NCBI GenBank assembly: GCA_028283505.1
Contig: JAPOFX010000006.1
Location: forward strand, 21,821-85,820
Length of the DNA: 64,000 nt
Source: Candidatus Poseidoniales archaeon
GTDB taxonomy: Archaea > Thermoplasmatota > Poseidoniia > Poseidoniales > Thalassarchaeaceae
Direction of reading: 5' to 3'
The notes under the pieces are model-generated. The model did no database searches. It was not told the DNA's origin and saw only the letters and a program-made list of their open reading frames with translations. Of this stretch, positions 39,101 through 48,134 are shown in pieces. A program made the translations under genes and the position numbers. Positions within the stretch are counted from its first letter, which is position 1; every line of letters starts with the position of its first letter.

Positions 39101-39159
39101 AAATAGACCAACTGGAAGATGTACCAGCAAGGCCACAGGGAAAACTGATCGAGGATTAG
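30163..39159 (+). CDS. Giant 2998-aa surface protein: TSP3-like Ca-binding repeats, transglutaminase-like domain, tandem Ig-like repeats, C-terminal TM and DUF4129-like cytosolic region (GTG start uncertain)
   Basis: Repeated DxDGDGxxD/E motifs; SCDQFSSLFAVMLRTVDIPSRKVTGFSGGYW..SWVEVHL..LGWIPFEACPP; repeated NGSFxLxxxVPxxxxxGxxxVxxxF; TM AILSIILVIVIGVVSMLVVSLRRKRQ. Confidence 0.87.
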   Translation: MPYFLPISLVSSVRNAGGRSQDNSVITKRRSAILFSALMLLSSYSALEFSAWEALASSDQDGDGLSYGLEFYINTQPQDWDSDNDGLPDGWEWQYGLNPLSPNGDNGSTGDPDGDAFSNLNEYQYSIPTGWDLSSTPNVLDNGVWWNGTVPVRDWDEESAMQLIQGLNSDGADEDPRGNVCFNTFDDDKDGMVDNFDGDGDGDSDCSSDDDDGDGLIDEDPDGWDTDGDGMPDGWEAANGLDPTSNSNQDGTFGDPDGDGLINIKEYVNPAWGTRNGTTTPPTQYFRPGPLAMTATETPCNPVLSLGPGGCEFLTAEVDGITSTDPQSNDTDGDGLNDSYEALILLTDPTSVDTDSDGIEDGIEVLGQYGDPPQASDPRNNNTDGDQFDDGEEDLNGNGIVDMNETDPTRIEDSGDFDGDGIQNWEENMTCTLWNVFDTDGGGVSDGDELLPFHNSNPCLSEQTLTLQILAWDAVTSALTLNSTADLDQSPIDWRQNDAPMAYYVQSNGTLVDFRYESVDIGVLRNVDTDLPANTSTVLFTNFSWCWDASVGAVNDPICDDDYSDSDGDGLADWEEYLATWGFPTNPNLVDTDSDGVDDLDEILNGTDPLEPCENLLDTDGDGLNNYFENTTGCVVIFPGMGGNFTNDTYFTLWNESDTDNGGVTDFQEYLDGTNPQDNPNDDRNPVDTDGDGIPDTIENSTGTDWRDPDTDGGGIPDGQECTSEFWDGQCEGSAGDPWDPSDDISQNSMYLLATTQSSILDSTNKIYWRWHTYDHYTRISWGVNTTLVGNTQMSTDFSTTQGVADQQFWDNSTLMGWEIQYEGPGVADTGEELILPHNTVNFTGWIDPTAGLNFSNFTRDVLVDGSSVDTVFITTPQVTITQAIRENTTAFTGTDYATDLPREFTDRGGAQELVTGITQSVINDSGALSAWDKVSAIANFLTNGNDTFTFLRNNNGTEVPDMVEDEGDLAYWMLNNSFEGSCDQFSSLFAVMLRTVDIPSRKVTGFSGGYWNGEAFEVYGKDFTSWVEVHLQTNQNLGDADLGWIPFEACPPMSIVEVSDETWGPLSVDRDLAGDSIWMNGTLRFSDNQTAVDGVTVEMYLVKSNMTSLIPGIAASSEHFIGSTVTDANGSFNITGLPSEAVDPGNASLVVLTKALGYVGFQGIYSNWDLNISDDISINITEPQPIVEPKLGIGVNTTISGLMTLENAPYNDVSLIDSMQVIMNYTTVQDGPVSLISSVGPGGYFEFSVSINESEQEGLVAATIDYVGWHQYDLNNATSPIYHIRPTSKSFNLNLTQAPNLTITLEGEGLNNTILEINRPIYLNGTALSKSETPEALNGTLEFQMRRSGTNAPFITLASWYLNDSDWLSSPGQFSLNWSFLDSDVPIPAGLVEVRYQYLADQLFARDESTVVDEHGIKSYIQFNYTMSPSPKGSVSEVLVRLSDHTGSEITSYPGAFSLLVDGTEVWNESAPDVPKVMTSWTPSLLVDAGDYPWVLSYNGSTWVGPNSTSDTVRIQGRASPSYSLGTEWVPMGNTTWVTGTIVDFDLNTTVTGNNTSVSLFLDVPSSLPAGPDGNPLPPDRYPLGSDWLNLNNGEFNITFSMPGGIGSGVYDAVIILDFEKNSPDGVPYYFDPSPENKFDIGIQTMFDVESNVTSAIVVAGENLTVSATVVDIENNERLNNATAEIYFDWGGPLQQLLNTSITGTDGVVEFQTLVPSDSPPGYYDVLVLAPDDLTDSLDTPNAGRWLSGETLLNLTVQVQSNVRIDNAPLPEVTAGQSFLIDGQVLDSFDQNRSVDGPVSLEVFFLNDPSEKLITGFATTSNGSFSLTVPTDPFGDGVTSGLKTLVISVENGSSPFYLTGSGSESILVRGVVQFNDRVPLINTIVDRGSSISFGAKIVESSDNDRELQGMNVSARFHDTWISTEATSDSGGIVNFSFDVPHSHPLGTITVMLMFNGSNGTETLHSSFTFINTIIIRSPTSITFSPITSNPSAGDFLDLSGNLTSSNGSGIVDRSGNPLSPSLTFLIDGSSNGFSVTGGSVSPNGSWNARIFLDMSFPRGTHNITATYTPTVNYYSSSSGDTTFDSRGFSMVSIIYPTDLDPDARTIRGDSFDLNISVIDNSGANVNDVEVKVLIDGLEHSTGLTDSQGLVNTSISTESNRDPGPMTVTVVFEGINGTTGLLGDQTWTRVVILAPTVIDVTAISGTSVAGEQVIFSGTLLDEHGMPLIEDGAPKGGVLHLSVDGIDVGPIYIDVSNSTTGTWQITYDIPLDTDYGQHTFTIEFLGGFTWVDPMGQGDSLNPEYYLASEITLPFNVTQTSQVVLTTPQGEIDRNELLLIEGILTDGAGRPLDNRTLEAYMNGQLLTSLNVDSNGSFSLFFPVPSNMPLGPREVTLEFQGEEFIIGSNSTTIFTVFSPTTLSLTSPEPLAVGDVLNLRGDIRDNLPDGWLANHSLQIFIDGILIGTTISEEDGSWHLSWIVSEFLDVGVHKITVISPDQGYYRQSTAEANLSIAYHTTINLNVENSVATRGGKWDFSGRLYDSDSDGTPGLEGRNITFFLDGDEITTISTGTDGTFSLTYDLGYSISRGGHEIKVVYSGEELYLSSTISTTVFSKADIEIELLTISDEVVRGDETRPIKIRGRILEIGGDANTMEEMELSLSWEESLEPNAVISWDPATGQFLITSNAKTYMPPGPSNFTIDVSPDAERFLNGASIDLDIQILVSVNFEFIPDSLFIKRDQNKISGKINVTASDDNRRPPIEGVSITARLVNETATHFTVVGMTDENGIFDYQFESFHEDHPFWDRSFWGVLSIEFSSDSEIIDPVNSTQLSLFSEVSISYQAEESESLLQPAILSIILVIVIGVVSMLVVSLRRKRQAAIDELAGVFSYTAELLAAGDEVREAIFNCYEGLCSILMGRGFLRRDFETVREFEMAIRSALPISEQSLLSLDRIFEEARYSSHILGEPHRESAQLALNSVLQEIDQLEDVPARPQGKLIED
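30338..32340 (+). repeat. Thrombospondin type 3-like calcium-binding repeat region within the giant CDS
   Basis: Many Asp-rich motifs such as DQDGDGLSYGLEFY, DSDNDGLPDGWEW, DTDGDGMPDGWEAANGLDPTS, DTDSDGVDDLDEILNGTDP. Confidence 0.88.
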
Positions 39160-39626
39160 AATTTGTAGTCAATTTTCAATGATCTTCCATTCCAAATTGC
39201 GCCGGCTAACTTAGAGCCAATTGGCAGACTAAACGTCTCCGAGATTCCACCAAATTGTTCAGTGGCAATAAGTCTGACAACTTGCCCCTCGGCAATTGTA
39301 GCTACCTCTAGAATTACATCTTCTGTGAGGTTTGAATTAATCGGTATCTCTAATCCTGATTCCGAAGGAATAGCACCCAAGTTAGTAATAGCATCATCGA
39401 AGGATGAAATGGCCAAATTATGTTTATTGGCACTACTGAACAATATTCCTTTTCCAATTGTCCTTCCGTGCATCTGAATCACATCTTCAAAATGCGGAAC
39501 ATCATTTATGAATCTCTGATGCGACGCTTGAGCGTCTGTATCTAGGCCTGCTGGAGAAGTCAAGGAATCGTTGAAATTATTGTCACTACCATTGTCCCAC
39601 GATATCTCTACTCTGGACCATTCCAT
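39156..39626 (-). CDS. Hypothetical protein (156 aa), tail overlap with giant CDS
   Basis: Open frame MEWSRVEISWDNGSDNNFNDSL..; no recognised motif; upstream neighbour is the helicase on the same strand. Confidence 0.6.
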   Translation of the reverse strand: MEWSRVEISWDNGSDNNFNDSLTSPAGLDTDAQASHQRFINDVPHFEDVIQMHGRTIGKGILFSSANKHNLAISSFDDAITNLGAIPSESGLEIPINSNLTEDVILEVATIAEGQVVRLIATEQFGGISETFSLPIGSKLAGAIWNGRSLKIDYKF

Positions 39627-39664
39627 GGTGTTCGGAGGGGACGCTATGGCATGAACCCATTGTT

Positions 39665-41650
39665 TCAGATCTCAAAGAAGGTTCTGACTCTTTCGGCAGT
39701 TCTGGAGGGTTTCGAGGTTTGAATCTTCATCATTTTGGGCATGCAGTCACTAACTCTTCTTTCGAGCATTCTTTTTTCAAGCAATACTATTATTGCCCTA
39801 TCTTCCTTTTTTCTAATCGGCCTACCCAATGCCTGTAATACACTATTTACGGCAGGCTGAAGGCTAACATACTTCCAAGCACGATTCCTGTCGAACTTAT
39901 GTGTGAAGTAATCCATCAGTGCGTCCTGTTTCGCACTGGGCGGGGGCATTGGTAGCCCAATGCAAACCAAAGCATCAAGGATATTGTCCGAGTAATCAAC
40001 GCCTTCCGAGAGCTTCCCATTAAGTACCCCGAAAATAGCAACTCCTCCCATCTCCTTTTGTTCGTAAAGGGTCGAGATCATCTCTTCTACTCTTTTCTTG
40101 CTCATTCTTTGTTCTTCCTTGATTATCCTCTTGCCGCTGGACCATCCAAGATTTTCAAAATCTGAGTGTACCCTTTCTAACATGGAGTAACTAGGTGCGA
40201 AAATAGCCACGTTTCCCTTGGTATTTTCTATTACTGCACGTACGTGTTCGCCAATCAAGGACATGCTAGTTTCTCGTTCACTAAACTTGCTTGTAACATC
40301 ATTGGCGATAAGTACCGGCCTGTTTGCAATTGGGAAATCTGAGGAATAAATTCTGCAAGACGAGTTTTCACTTGGAACCCCAAGTACTTCTGAGTACATC
40401 TCTGGAGGAAAAAGGGTACCAGACATCAGTATTGCGCCCCTGCACCTTTCAAATATTTCTTTACCAACAAGGCTGGGGTCTAGAAGATGACTGGTTATTC
40501 TGGGCTGTTCCAAGCTATGGTCGAATACCAATGCAAATGCCGGGCTATCGCGGTATCGAATGCAGATTTCTAGAATTTCCGCGATTCTAGTACAATCATT
40601 CTGCTCCTCACCTTCGGAATCCTCCTCCTCATCTATTACAACGCAAAATAGCCTATCCATCATATCACTGACTCGACTAATTTCAGTGCTTTCACCTTCG
40701 TCTAGGACTCCCTGGGTAGATTTAGAAATCACATCAAGGAAATCACTAGAGGAGATTCTAAGATCGTCTCCTCTGGAATTATTATTCTCCGACTTCAACA
40801 TCTCGAACCATTCAGTCATGGGCCCCTGCAAAGCAATAATCTGTTTTTCAAGATCCCTTGCACGAAGCAGCTCATTAGATTCTCCTGTATCCAAAGACTC
40901 GTCCCTTCTTTCCAGATTCCCTTTGTATTCTGCGATATTATCGAGAGCTCTTTTGAATACCTGATCTGTTATTCTCCTCTCCAATCCACTTCTGATCCTA
41001 TCTGGAAGGTTATGTGCCTCATCGACTATCAAGATAGAATTTTCAAGGTCGATTCCCATTGCGGGAAGGGAGGACTCACGAACATTCTCCACGAAAACGT
41101 GATTGTAATCGCAGACTACAATATCTGCATGTCCCGCGGCCAACCTGGCCGAGGCCCAAGGACAAATCTTTCTGGCTCTCCCATATTTGATTGTCCAATC
41201 AACATGTTGCGGTTGTTCAAGCAATCGCTTTCTCAGGTCAGCACGACGTGATTTCCTTGAATCTTCGACAATTCCGTCCTCACAGTCGCACTTTCCCGTC
41301 ATTCTATCTACGTGATCACACATGCCTTCTCGTCCAATAATGTCAACAAGTGAAATTTTTGGGACTCCATCTGGAATTCTACTGTTGATTTTTCTAACGG
41401 TGTCAACCACAATCTTGTGTTGTGATTGCCTCCCAGTCATGAATATGATATTGGCTCTCTCAGAAGAAATATGATTGTCGAATGATGAATGCAGAGCCGA
41501 GGCAAGGGCGGCTGCAGTCTTACCTATTCCAGTGGGGGCTGCGGCTAGAAGAAATCCTCCGTCAGTCAATGCCCTAACCCCATCAGAAATCATCTCTCTT
41601 TGGGAAGATCTGGAATTTTCGTGCGCGAAAAATAACCCTACGCCAGTCAC
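39665..41650 (-). CDS. XPD/DinG-like superfamily 2 DNA helicase with probable FeS cluster
   Basis: Walker A AAPTGIGKTAAALASAL, DEAH box VDEAHNLPDRIRSG, Cys set MCDHVDRMTGKCDCE..ICPWASARL, motif VI QALGRPIRKKEDRA. Confidence 0.88.
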   Translation of the reverse strand: MTGVGLFFAHENSRSSQREMISDGVRALTDGGFLLAAAPTGIGKTAAALASALHSSFDNHISSERANIIFMTGRQSQHKIVVDTVRKINSRIPDGVPKISLVDIIGREGMCDHVDRMTGKCDCEDGIVEDSRKSRRADLRKRLLEQPQHVDWTIKYGRARKICPWASARLAAGHADIVVCDYNHVFVENVRESSLPAMGIDLENSILIVDEAHNLPDRIRSGLERRITDQVFKRALDNIAEYKGNLERRDESLDTGESNELLRARDLEKQIIALQGPMTEWFEMLKSENNNSRGDDLRISSSDFLDVISKSTQGVLDEGESTEISRVSDMMDRLFCVVIDEEEDSEGEEQNDCTRIAEILEICIRYRDSPAFALVFDHSLEQPRITSHLLDPSLVGKEIFERCRGAILMSGTLFPPEMYSEVLGVPSENSSCRIYSSDFPIANRPVLIANDVTSKFSERETSMSLIGEHVRAVIENTKGNVAIFAPSYSMLERVHSDFENLGWSSGKRIIKEEQRMSKKRVEEMISTLYEQKEMGGVAIFGVLNGKLSEGVDYSDNILDALVCIGLPMPPPSAKQDALMDYFTHKFDRNRAWKYVSLQPAVNSVLQALGRPIRKKEDRAIIVLLEKRMLERRVSDCMPKMMKIQTSKPSRTAERVRTFFEI

Positions 41651-41786
41651 ACTAACGCCTCCATAGTGCTACCGGGAATAGGCCGACCAAGAAGATTGGG
41701 TATCGCTCCAAAGTCTTAAGATAGCTGAGTCATGATTTTTCGAGCTCTTTTCCTTAGGCCTTCGAACCCATATGAGTTGTGTGCGA

Positions 41787-41804
41787 GAGGGCCTAACGGC
41801 CCTC
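41787..41804. other. Intergenic inverted repeat GAGGGCC-TAAC-GGCCCTC
   Basis: 7-bp perfect arms with 4-nt loop; nested in CGAGAG...CTCTCG (41784-41789 / 41813-41818). Confidence 0.6.
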
Positions 41805-41848
41805 CCGCGTTGCTCTCGTGCATCCCATCCTCACACATTTCCCTCGCC

Positions 41849-42238
41849 TCACATAGCGTTTGATTCGTCATCGCCTCTTCTTCGAAGCTCATCCATTCTA
41901 GCCTCAATCAGGTTACTGACCTGATCACCCTCGAACATTACCCTCTTGATGTGGCCCCTAGCCGCATTCCTGAGGACCGCGTCAGGCTTCTCTCCTTGTA
42001 ATTTGCAGAAATCTTGAATCCTTGCACTCAAATCTGGACCAAGTTTGACTTGCACTGTGTCCCCGGAAACTTGGTGATTATCTGTCAAGAAATCTCTTAT
42101 TGCCAGTCTGATAACATCGGATCGGTTCCTCATCCCATCCAGCCCCACCAGTCTGTCTAACTCAAGAAGATGATCTTCGGGAATACGAAGTGAAATCATC
42201 GGGCTGTGGCCTGTCATCTTCATCCCCTGTTGACCCAT
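41849..42238 (-). CDS. Ribbon-helix-helix (CopG/NikR-like N-terminus) transcriptional regulator
   Basis: MISLRIPEDHLLELDRLVGLDGMRNRSDVIRLAIRDFL typical RHH. Confidence 0.85.
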   Translation of the reverse strand: MGQQGMKMTGHSPMISLRIPEDHLLELDRLVGLDGMRNRSDVIRLAIRDFLTDNHQVSGDTVQVKLGPDLSARIQDFCKLQGEKPDAVLRNAARGHIKRVMFEGDQVSNLIEARMDELRRRGDDESNAM

Positions 42239-42260
42239 CGAAGGGGGGGAGGGGTATTAA

Positions 42261-42293
42261 TTGTATCTCAAATGAAATACATTTGAATTACAA
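42261..42293. promoter_or_regulatory. 33-bp dyad symmetric element between divergent RHH regulator and HD phosphohydrolase genes
   Basis: TTGTA-TC-TCAAATG-AAATA-CATTTGA-AT-TACAA: 12 of 14 arm positions symmetric about position 42277. Confidence 0.7.
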
Positions 42294-42323
42294 ATATGTG
42301 AGTTGCCAGATAGTTCTTGGTCA

Positions 42324-43691
42324 ATGGCAGTTTCCTTCAAGGGGAGAGACACACTCGCAAGCTCGTGGTGTGCTGTGAAGACTATCAATGATGCAATACA
42401 CGGACAGTTTAGGATTGATGGGGTTAGAGAGGACCTTCTCTCAACTCCAGAAATGAATAAACTAAGTCACATCAAACAGTTAGGTTTGGCTCATTTAGTC
42501 TTCCCAGGAGCGCACCACACGCGCTTTGAACATTCTCTCGGTGTTTCTCATGTATCTGGAATGATGGCTGACTCTTTGGGATTAGATGGATTGGAGAAGG
42601 ATACAGTTGGTGTAGCGGCTCTTCTTCATGATGTTGGCCACGGACCTTATTCACACACCCTTGAGCATATTTTGCACGAGAGAGGGGGTTTGGATCACAT
42701 GTCAATCACTGAGGGCATTATTTTGGGCGATTATGATGTATTGAGGGAAGGAGAGGGACCATCAGTCCCAGATCGAAAATCTGTACCTGATATTCTAGAG
42801 CATCATGATATAGACCCAAAGGAAGTTGCCGGTTTAATCAGAGGGCCCGATGCTAGGGGCTCTGAACGAAACCTTCTTTCTTGGACTGAAGGTAGAACAA
42901 ACTTCGTCGAGAATGACAAAACGATGGCCCATCTCATTCATGGCCCTGTGGATTGTGACCAGATTGACTACTTACTCAGAGACTCGCATTTTACCGGTGT
43001 CAAACACGGGGTAATCGACCATAGAAGACTGATTATGTGTTTGGAAAGACACGGGGGTGACATTTCTGTGGAAGAGGGCGGTATACCTGCATTGGAGGGA
43101 ATGCTAGTAGCCAGAGGTCTGATGTACAGCGCGGTATATTTCCACAGAGTCACAAGGGTGACTGAGGTGATGCTCTCAAGAGCAGTAGAGAGGAGTGAAG
43201 GATATATTCCCGATTCTTTTGATCTACAGAGAAGAGTAGACGCCGAGATATGGCAGGTCCTCCATGAAGCCAGTGATTTTTCTAGAGACATGATTCGAAG
43301 GTTGAAGTACAGACAACTGCTCAAAGTTTGCCTCTCAAGAAGGAAGCAAGATCTAAGCGAGGATGACATAACACTCCTCACTGAACTTGCTTCTAACTCA
43401 AAGAAGAGGATAGATCTGGAGGACGAAATTGCAAGAAGGGCCGGATTAGAACCCGGCTACGTCGCTATAGACGTTCCCAACATCAAACTCCTACTATCAG
43501 AACCCAGAATGTCTCAGGTCGATATCAGGATAATCGGTGACGATGGGAGGACTAGATGGTTTAGGGAACACACGCCCCTTGCAGAGGCTCTCAGAAAAAG
43601 GCAAGTCAGCCAGGCGGTGTTCTATGTAATGACCATTCCTGGGTCCGAGGGTAAAGTTTCCCAGATTTCCGAGGACATTCTGTTCACTTAG
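42324..43691 (+). CDS. HD domain phosphohydrolase (SAMHD1/dGTPase-like)
   Basis: HTRFEHSLGVSHVSG, LLHDVGHGPYSHTLEHI, DQIDYLLRDSHFTGV. Confidence 0.9.
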   Translation: MAVSFKGRDTLASSWCAVKTINDAIHGQFRIDGVREDLLSTPEMNKLSHIKQLGLAHLVFPGAHHTRFEHSLGVSHVSGMMADSLGLDGLEKDTVGVAALLHDVGHGPYSHTLEHILHERGGLDHMSITEGIILGDYDVLREGEGPSVPDRKSVPDILEHHDIDPKEVAGLIRGPDARGSERNLLSWTEGRTNFVENDKTMAHLIHGPVDCDQIDYLLRDSHFTGVKHGVIDHRRLIMCLERHGGDISVEEGGIPALEGMLVARGLMYSAVYFHRVTRVTEVMLSRAVERSEGYIPDSFDLQRRVDAEIWQVLHEASDFSRDMIRRLKYRQLLKVCLSRRKQDLSEDDITLLTELASNSKKRIDLEDEIARRAGLEPGYVAIDVPNIKLLLSEPRMSQVDIRIIGDDGRTRWFREHTPLAEALRKRQVSQAVFYVMTIPGSEGKVSQISEDILFT

Positions 43692-43767
43692 TTTGAATAT
43701 GCAGCGACATTCAAACGGGATATCATTCAAAAGGGCGAGGCTATTCGCGCAAGTGGCTGGTACCTAA

Positions 43768-45890
<2,123 letters not shown>

Positions 45891-48029
45891 CTAACTTCCT
45901 CCGGATATTCCTAAACCTGGTATCCTTGTTTTATTTTCAAGGTAACGTAGTATCAAAGCCAAAGTCCATGTTACTATGAAATAGGAAATCAGAACCATTC
46001 CATATGACCAGAAAACTTGGAAAGTTACGGCATTGATTAGCTTAGCCTTTCTTGTTAATTCGGAGTAACCGATCACCATTGCCAAGGAAGAGTTTAGTAC
46101 CAAATTGACCATTTCATTCCCCATTGGAGGTATACAGATCCTGATTGCTTGTGGCATTATTATCAACCTCATTGTTTGCATGTAGTTCAGCCCGATACTC
46201 CTGCCTGCTTCCATTTGCCCAGATGGTATCGCGGAGATTGCACCTCTAATGGTCTCACATTGGTAAGCTCCGGAATTTAGTCCGAGAGCGAAAATTGCAC
46301 TCACGCACGCCCTGTTGGATAGAATGTCGTCCCTTAGGAAAGTCGCGATCAAACCTGTCGTCCCCTCCAGTAATTCAGCGGCTGGGTCGCCAACAAGGGC
46401 CCCTATCTGAACGCCGAAGTGAATGAAGAGGAACTGGACAATCAATGGAGTATTTCTAAAAATATCGGTATAGATCGTAGCAATGAAGTTCAGAGGTCTA
46501 ATTCCCCATGGATTCCATGATACAGTTCTGCCGAAAAGTTCCCGCTCCGATTTTTTGTACTCACCATTGGCTGAAATGAATAATGATCCCAGTAAAATTA
46601 GGCTTACTCCAAAAATTAGATATGCGATGTTTACGAATTGTAATTCCCCAGTGACTCCTTCTGGGTTGATAATTCCAATGGGGGCATAGATGTATTCCCA
46701 TCCATCTAGTCCAAGTCCTTGAATTATGGGAACGAGGTAATTCAAGAATTTCAAACCAACAATGAAGGCCAAAGCTCCAAATAGCCTGACGAAATTAAGG
46801 CCTCTTTTTTGAGCAATTTCCTTTAGTGTGGTCGGGGAGGTCTTCATCATAGATAGTGTGATTCCTAGGAAGAATCCGAGGAAAATCCCGAATAAAACAA
46901 TATTTATTGTGGCGAATAAGCCATCAATCAACATCCCCTTGGAGTAATCAACGAAGCTTCCAAACTCACTGAAGTCTCTCACTTCAAATCCAACTTGTTC
47001 ATTCTCACCGGCTCTTTCGGTAATCAGAATGGTCCCTCCACTGCCCACAGTTACCCCGTTGAACCCATTTATCATCACAATGTCATTGAAGGATGTCAAA
47101 TTATCCACAGGAATCAATTGCCTTGTAACGATATTTCCACCGTCCTTGCTCATAGAGAGATACCCTCCAGAGCCAGAAAGTAGGAATTTATTCGTGCTGG
47201 CGACCTCAATCGAGGTCAAATTAGCATCGAGATTACTGGAACCACCTTCTGATTCAAAATACTGCATATTCCAAAGGAATCCAACTTGGGTGGAAATCTC
47301 CCTTGAGGACTTTAGAACCTCTCCATTATCGGTTATGGCGTATGCCCTAATATCACTGTAGAACTCGATATCTATGATCCTGGATGATGATGCCTCTGAT
47401 GGCGAATCCCTGTAATCCCAGGTAACTCCCCCATCATCGGAGAAAAGTATGGCCCCGTCCTCACCTACGGCAATCCCTCTTTCGGAATCCAAGAAAGAAA
47501 CATCAAGCAGGTCCACTCCACTTACTGAGTAATCATTCCATGTTTGCGATTCATACTTCCATATGCTCCCATTGCTTCCTACTGCAACAGCAGAATCATT
47601 TCGAATGAGAGAAACTCCTGTGATACTCTCTTCACCGATTTCAAATGAGATATCGGCCCACTGATGCGCGGATTCATATTTGATTATGACCGTACCATCT
47701 GAACTGGCGGCTAAAATTGATCCAAATCCGGAGTCAGACATCGACAATTCAGATGAGGTTATCACGTTGGCAAAACTCCATGACAGACCGCCATCCAGAC
47801 TTCCTAAAACGACTCCTCCCTCACCGAAGGCCCATATTTCATCCTCTGTTGCCTCAACTGAAAGCAAGTCATTATTAGTGCCACTTTCGACTTTATCCCA
47901 CCCACTTCTATATTCCTGGGCACCTACAGGCATGGAAACCAGTAAAATTGACAATAAAACAATTACAAAATATCTGTAAATGTAGCTATTAGACTGAGCA
48001 TCTCCTTGAGAAACTCTAGTTTCACTCAT
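45891..48029 (-). CDS. Fusion: N-terminal Ycf48/BNR-like beta-propeller ectodomain plus polar amino acid ABC transporter permease
   Basis: LGSLDGGLSWSF, FSDDGGVTWDYRDSP, MSKDGG repeats, then HisM/GlnP-like DIFRNTPLIVQFLFIHFG and SIGLNYMQTMRLIIMPQAIRICIPPMGNEMVNLVLNSSLAMVIG. Confidence 0.88.
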   Translation of the reverse strand: MSETRVSQGDAQSNSYIYRYFVIVLLSILLVSMPVGAQEYRSGWDKVESGTNNDLLSVEATEDEIWAFGEGGVVLGSLDGGLSWSFANVITSSELSMSDSGFGSILAASSDGTVIIKYESAHQWADISFEIGEESITGVSLIRNDSAVAVGSNGSIWKYESQTWNDYSVSGVDLLDVSFLDSERGIAVGEDGAILFSDDGGVTWDYRDSPSEASSSRIIDIEFYSDIRAYAITDNGEVLKSSREISTQVGFLWNMQYFESEGGSSNLDANLTSIEVASTNKFLLSGSGGYLSMSKDGGNIVTRQLIPVDNLTSFNDIVMINGFNGVTVGSGGTILITERAGENEQVGFEVRDFSEFGSFVDYSKGMLIDGLFATINIVLFGIFLGFFLGITLSMMKTSPTTLKEIAQKRGLNFVRLFGALAFIVGLKFLNYLVPIIQGLGLDGWEYIYAPIGIINPEGVTGELQFVNIAYLIFGVSLILLGSLFISANGEYKKSERELFGRTVSWNPWGIRPLNFIATIYTDIFRNTPLIVQFLFIHFGVQIGALVGDPAAELLEGTTGLIATFLRDDILSNRACVSAIFALGLNSGAYQCETIRGAISAIPSGQMEAGRSIGLNYMQTMRLIIMPQAIRICIPPMGNEMVNLVLNSSLAMVIGYSELTRKAKLINAVTFQVFWSYGMVLISYFIVTWTLALILRYLENKTRIPGLGISGGS

Positions 48030-48134
48030 CCGCTCCCCTTAGCTTGGTACAGTTCTTCGGATATAGTATCGGCGGTGAGCGCAGGCTGACTGCCTTTCAG
48101 TAATGTTCATCTTCGTCTTTCCCTCGCTTGGGTC

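Noticed and set aside
41755-41775. GGGTTCGAA T-loop-like sequence on the minus strand
   Set aside because: Flanking bases do not form a 5-bp T stem and no acceptor or anticodon arms could be built; not a tRNA.
41716-41907. 63-aa minus-strand ORF between RHH and helicase genes
   Set aside because: Overlaps the RHH gene end and the hairpin region, no recognisable motif; low coding likelihood.
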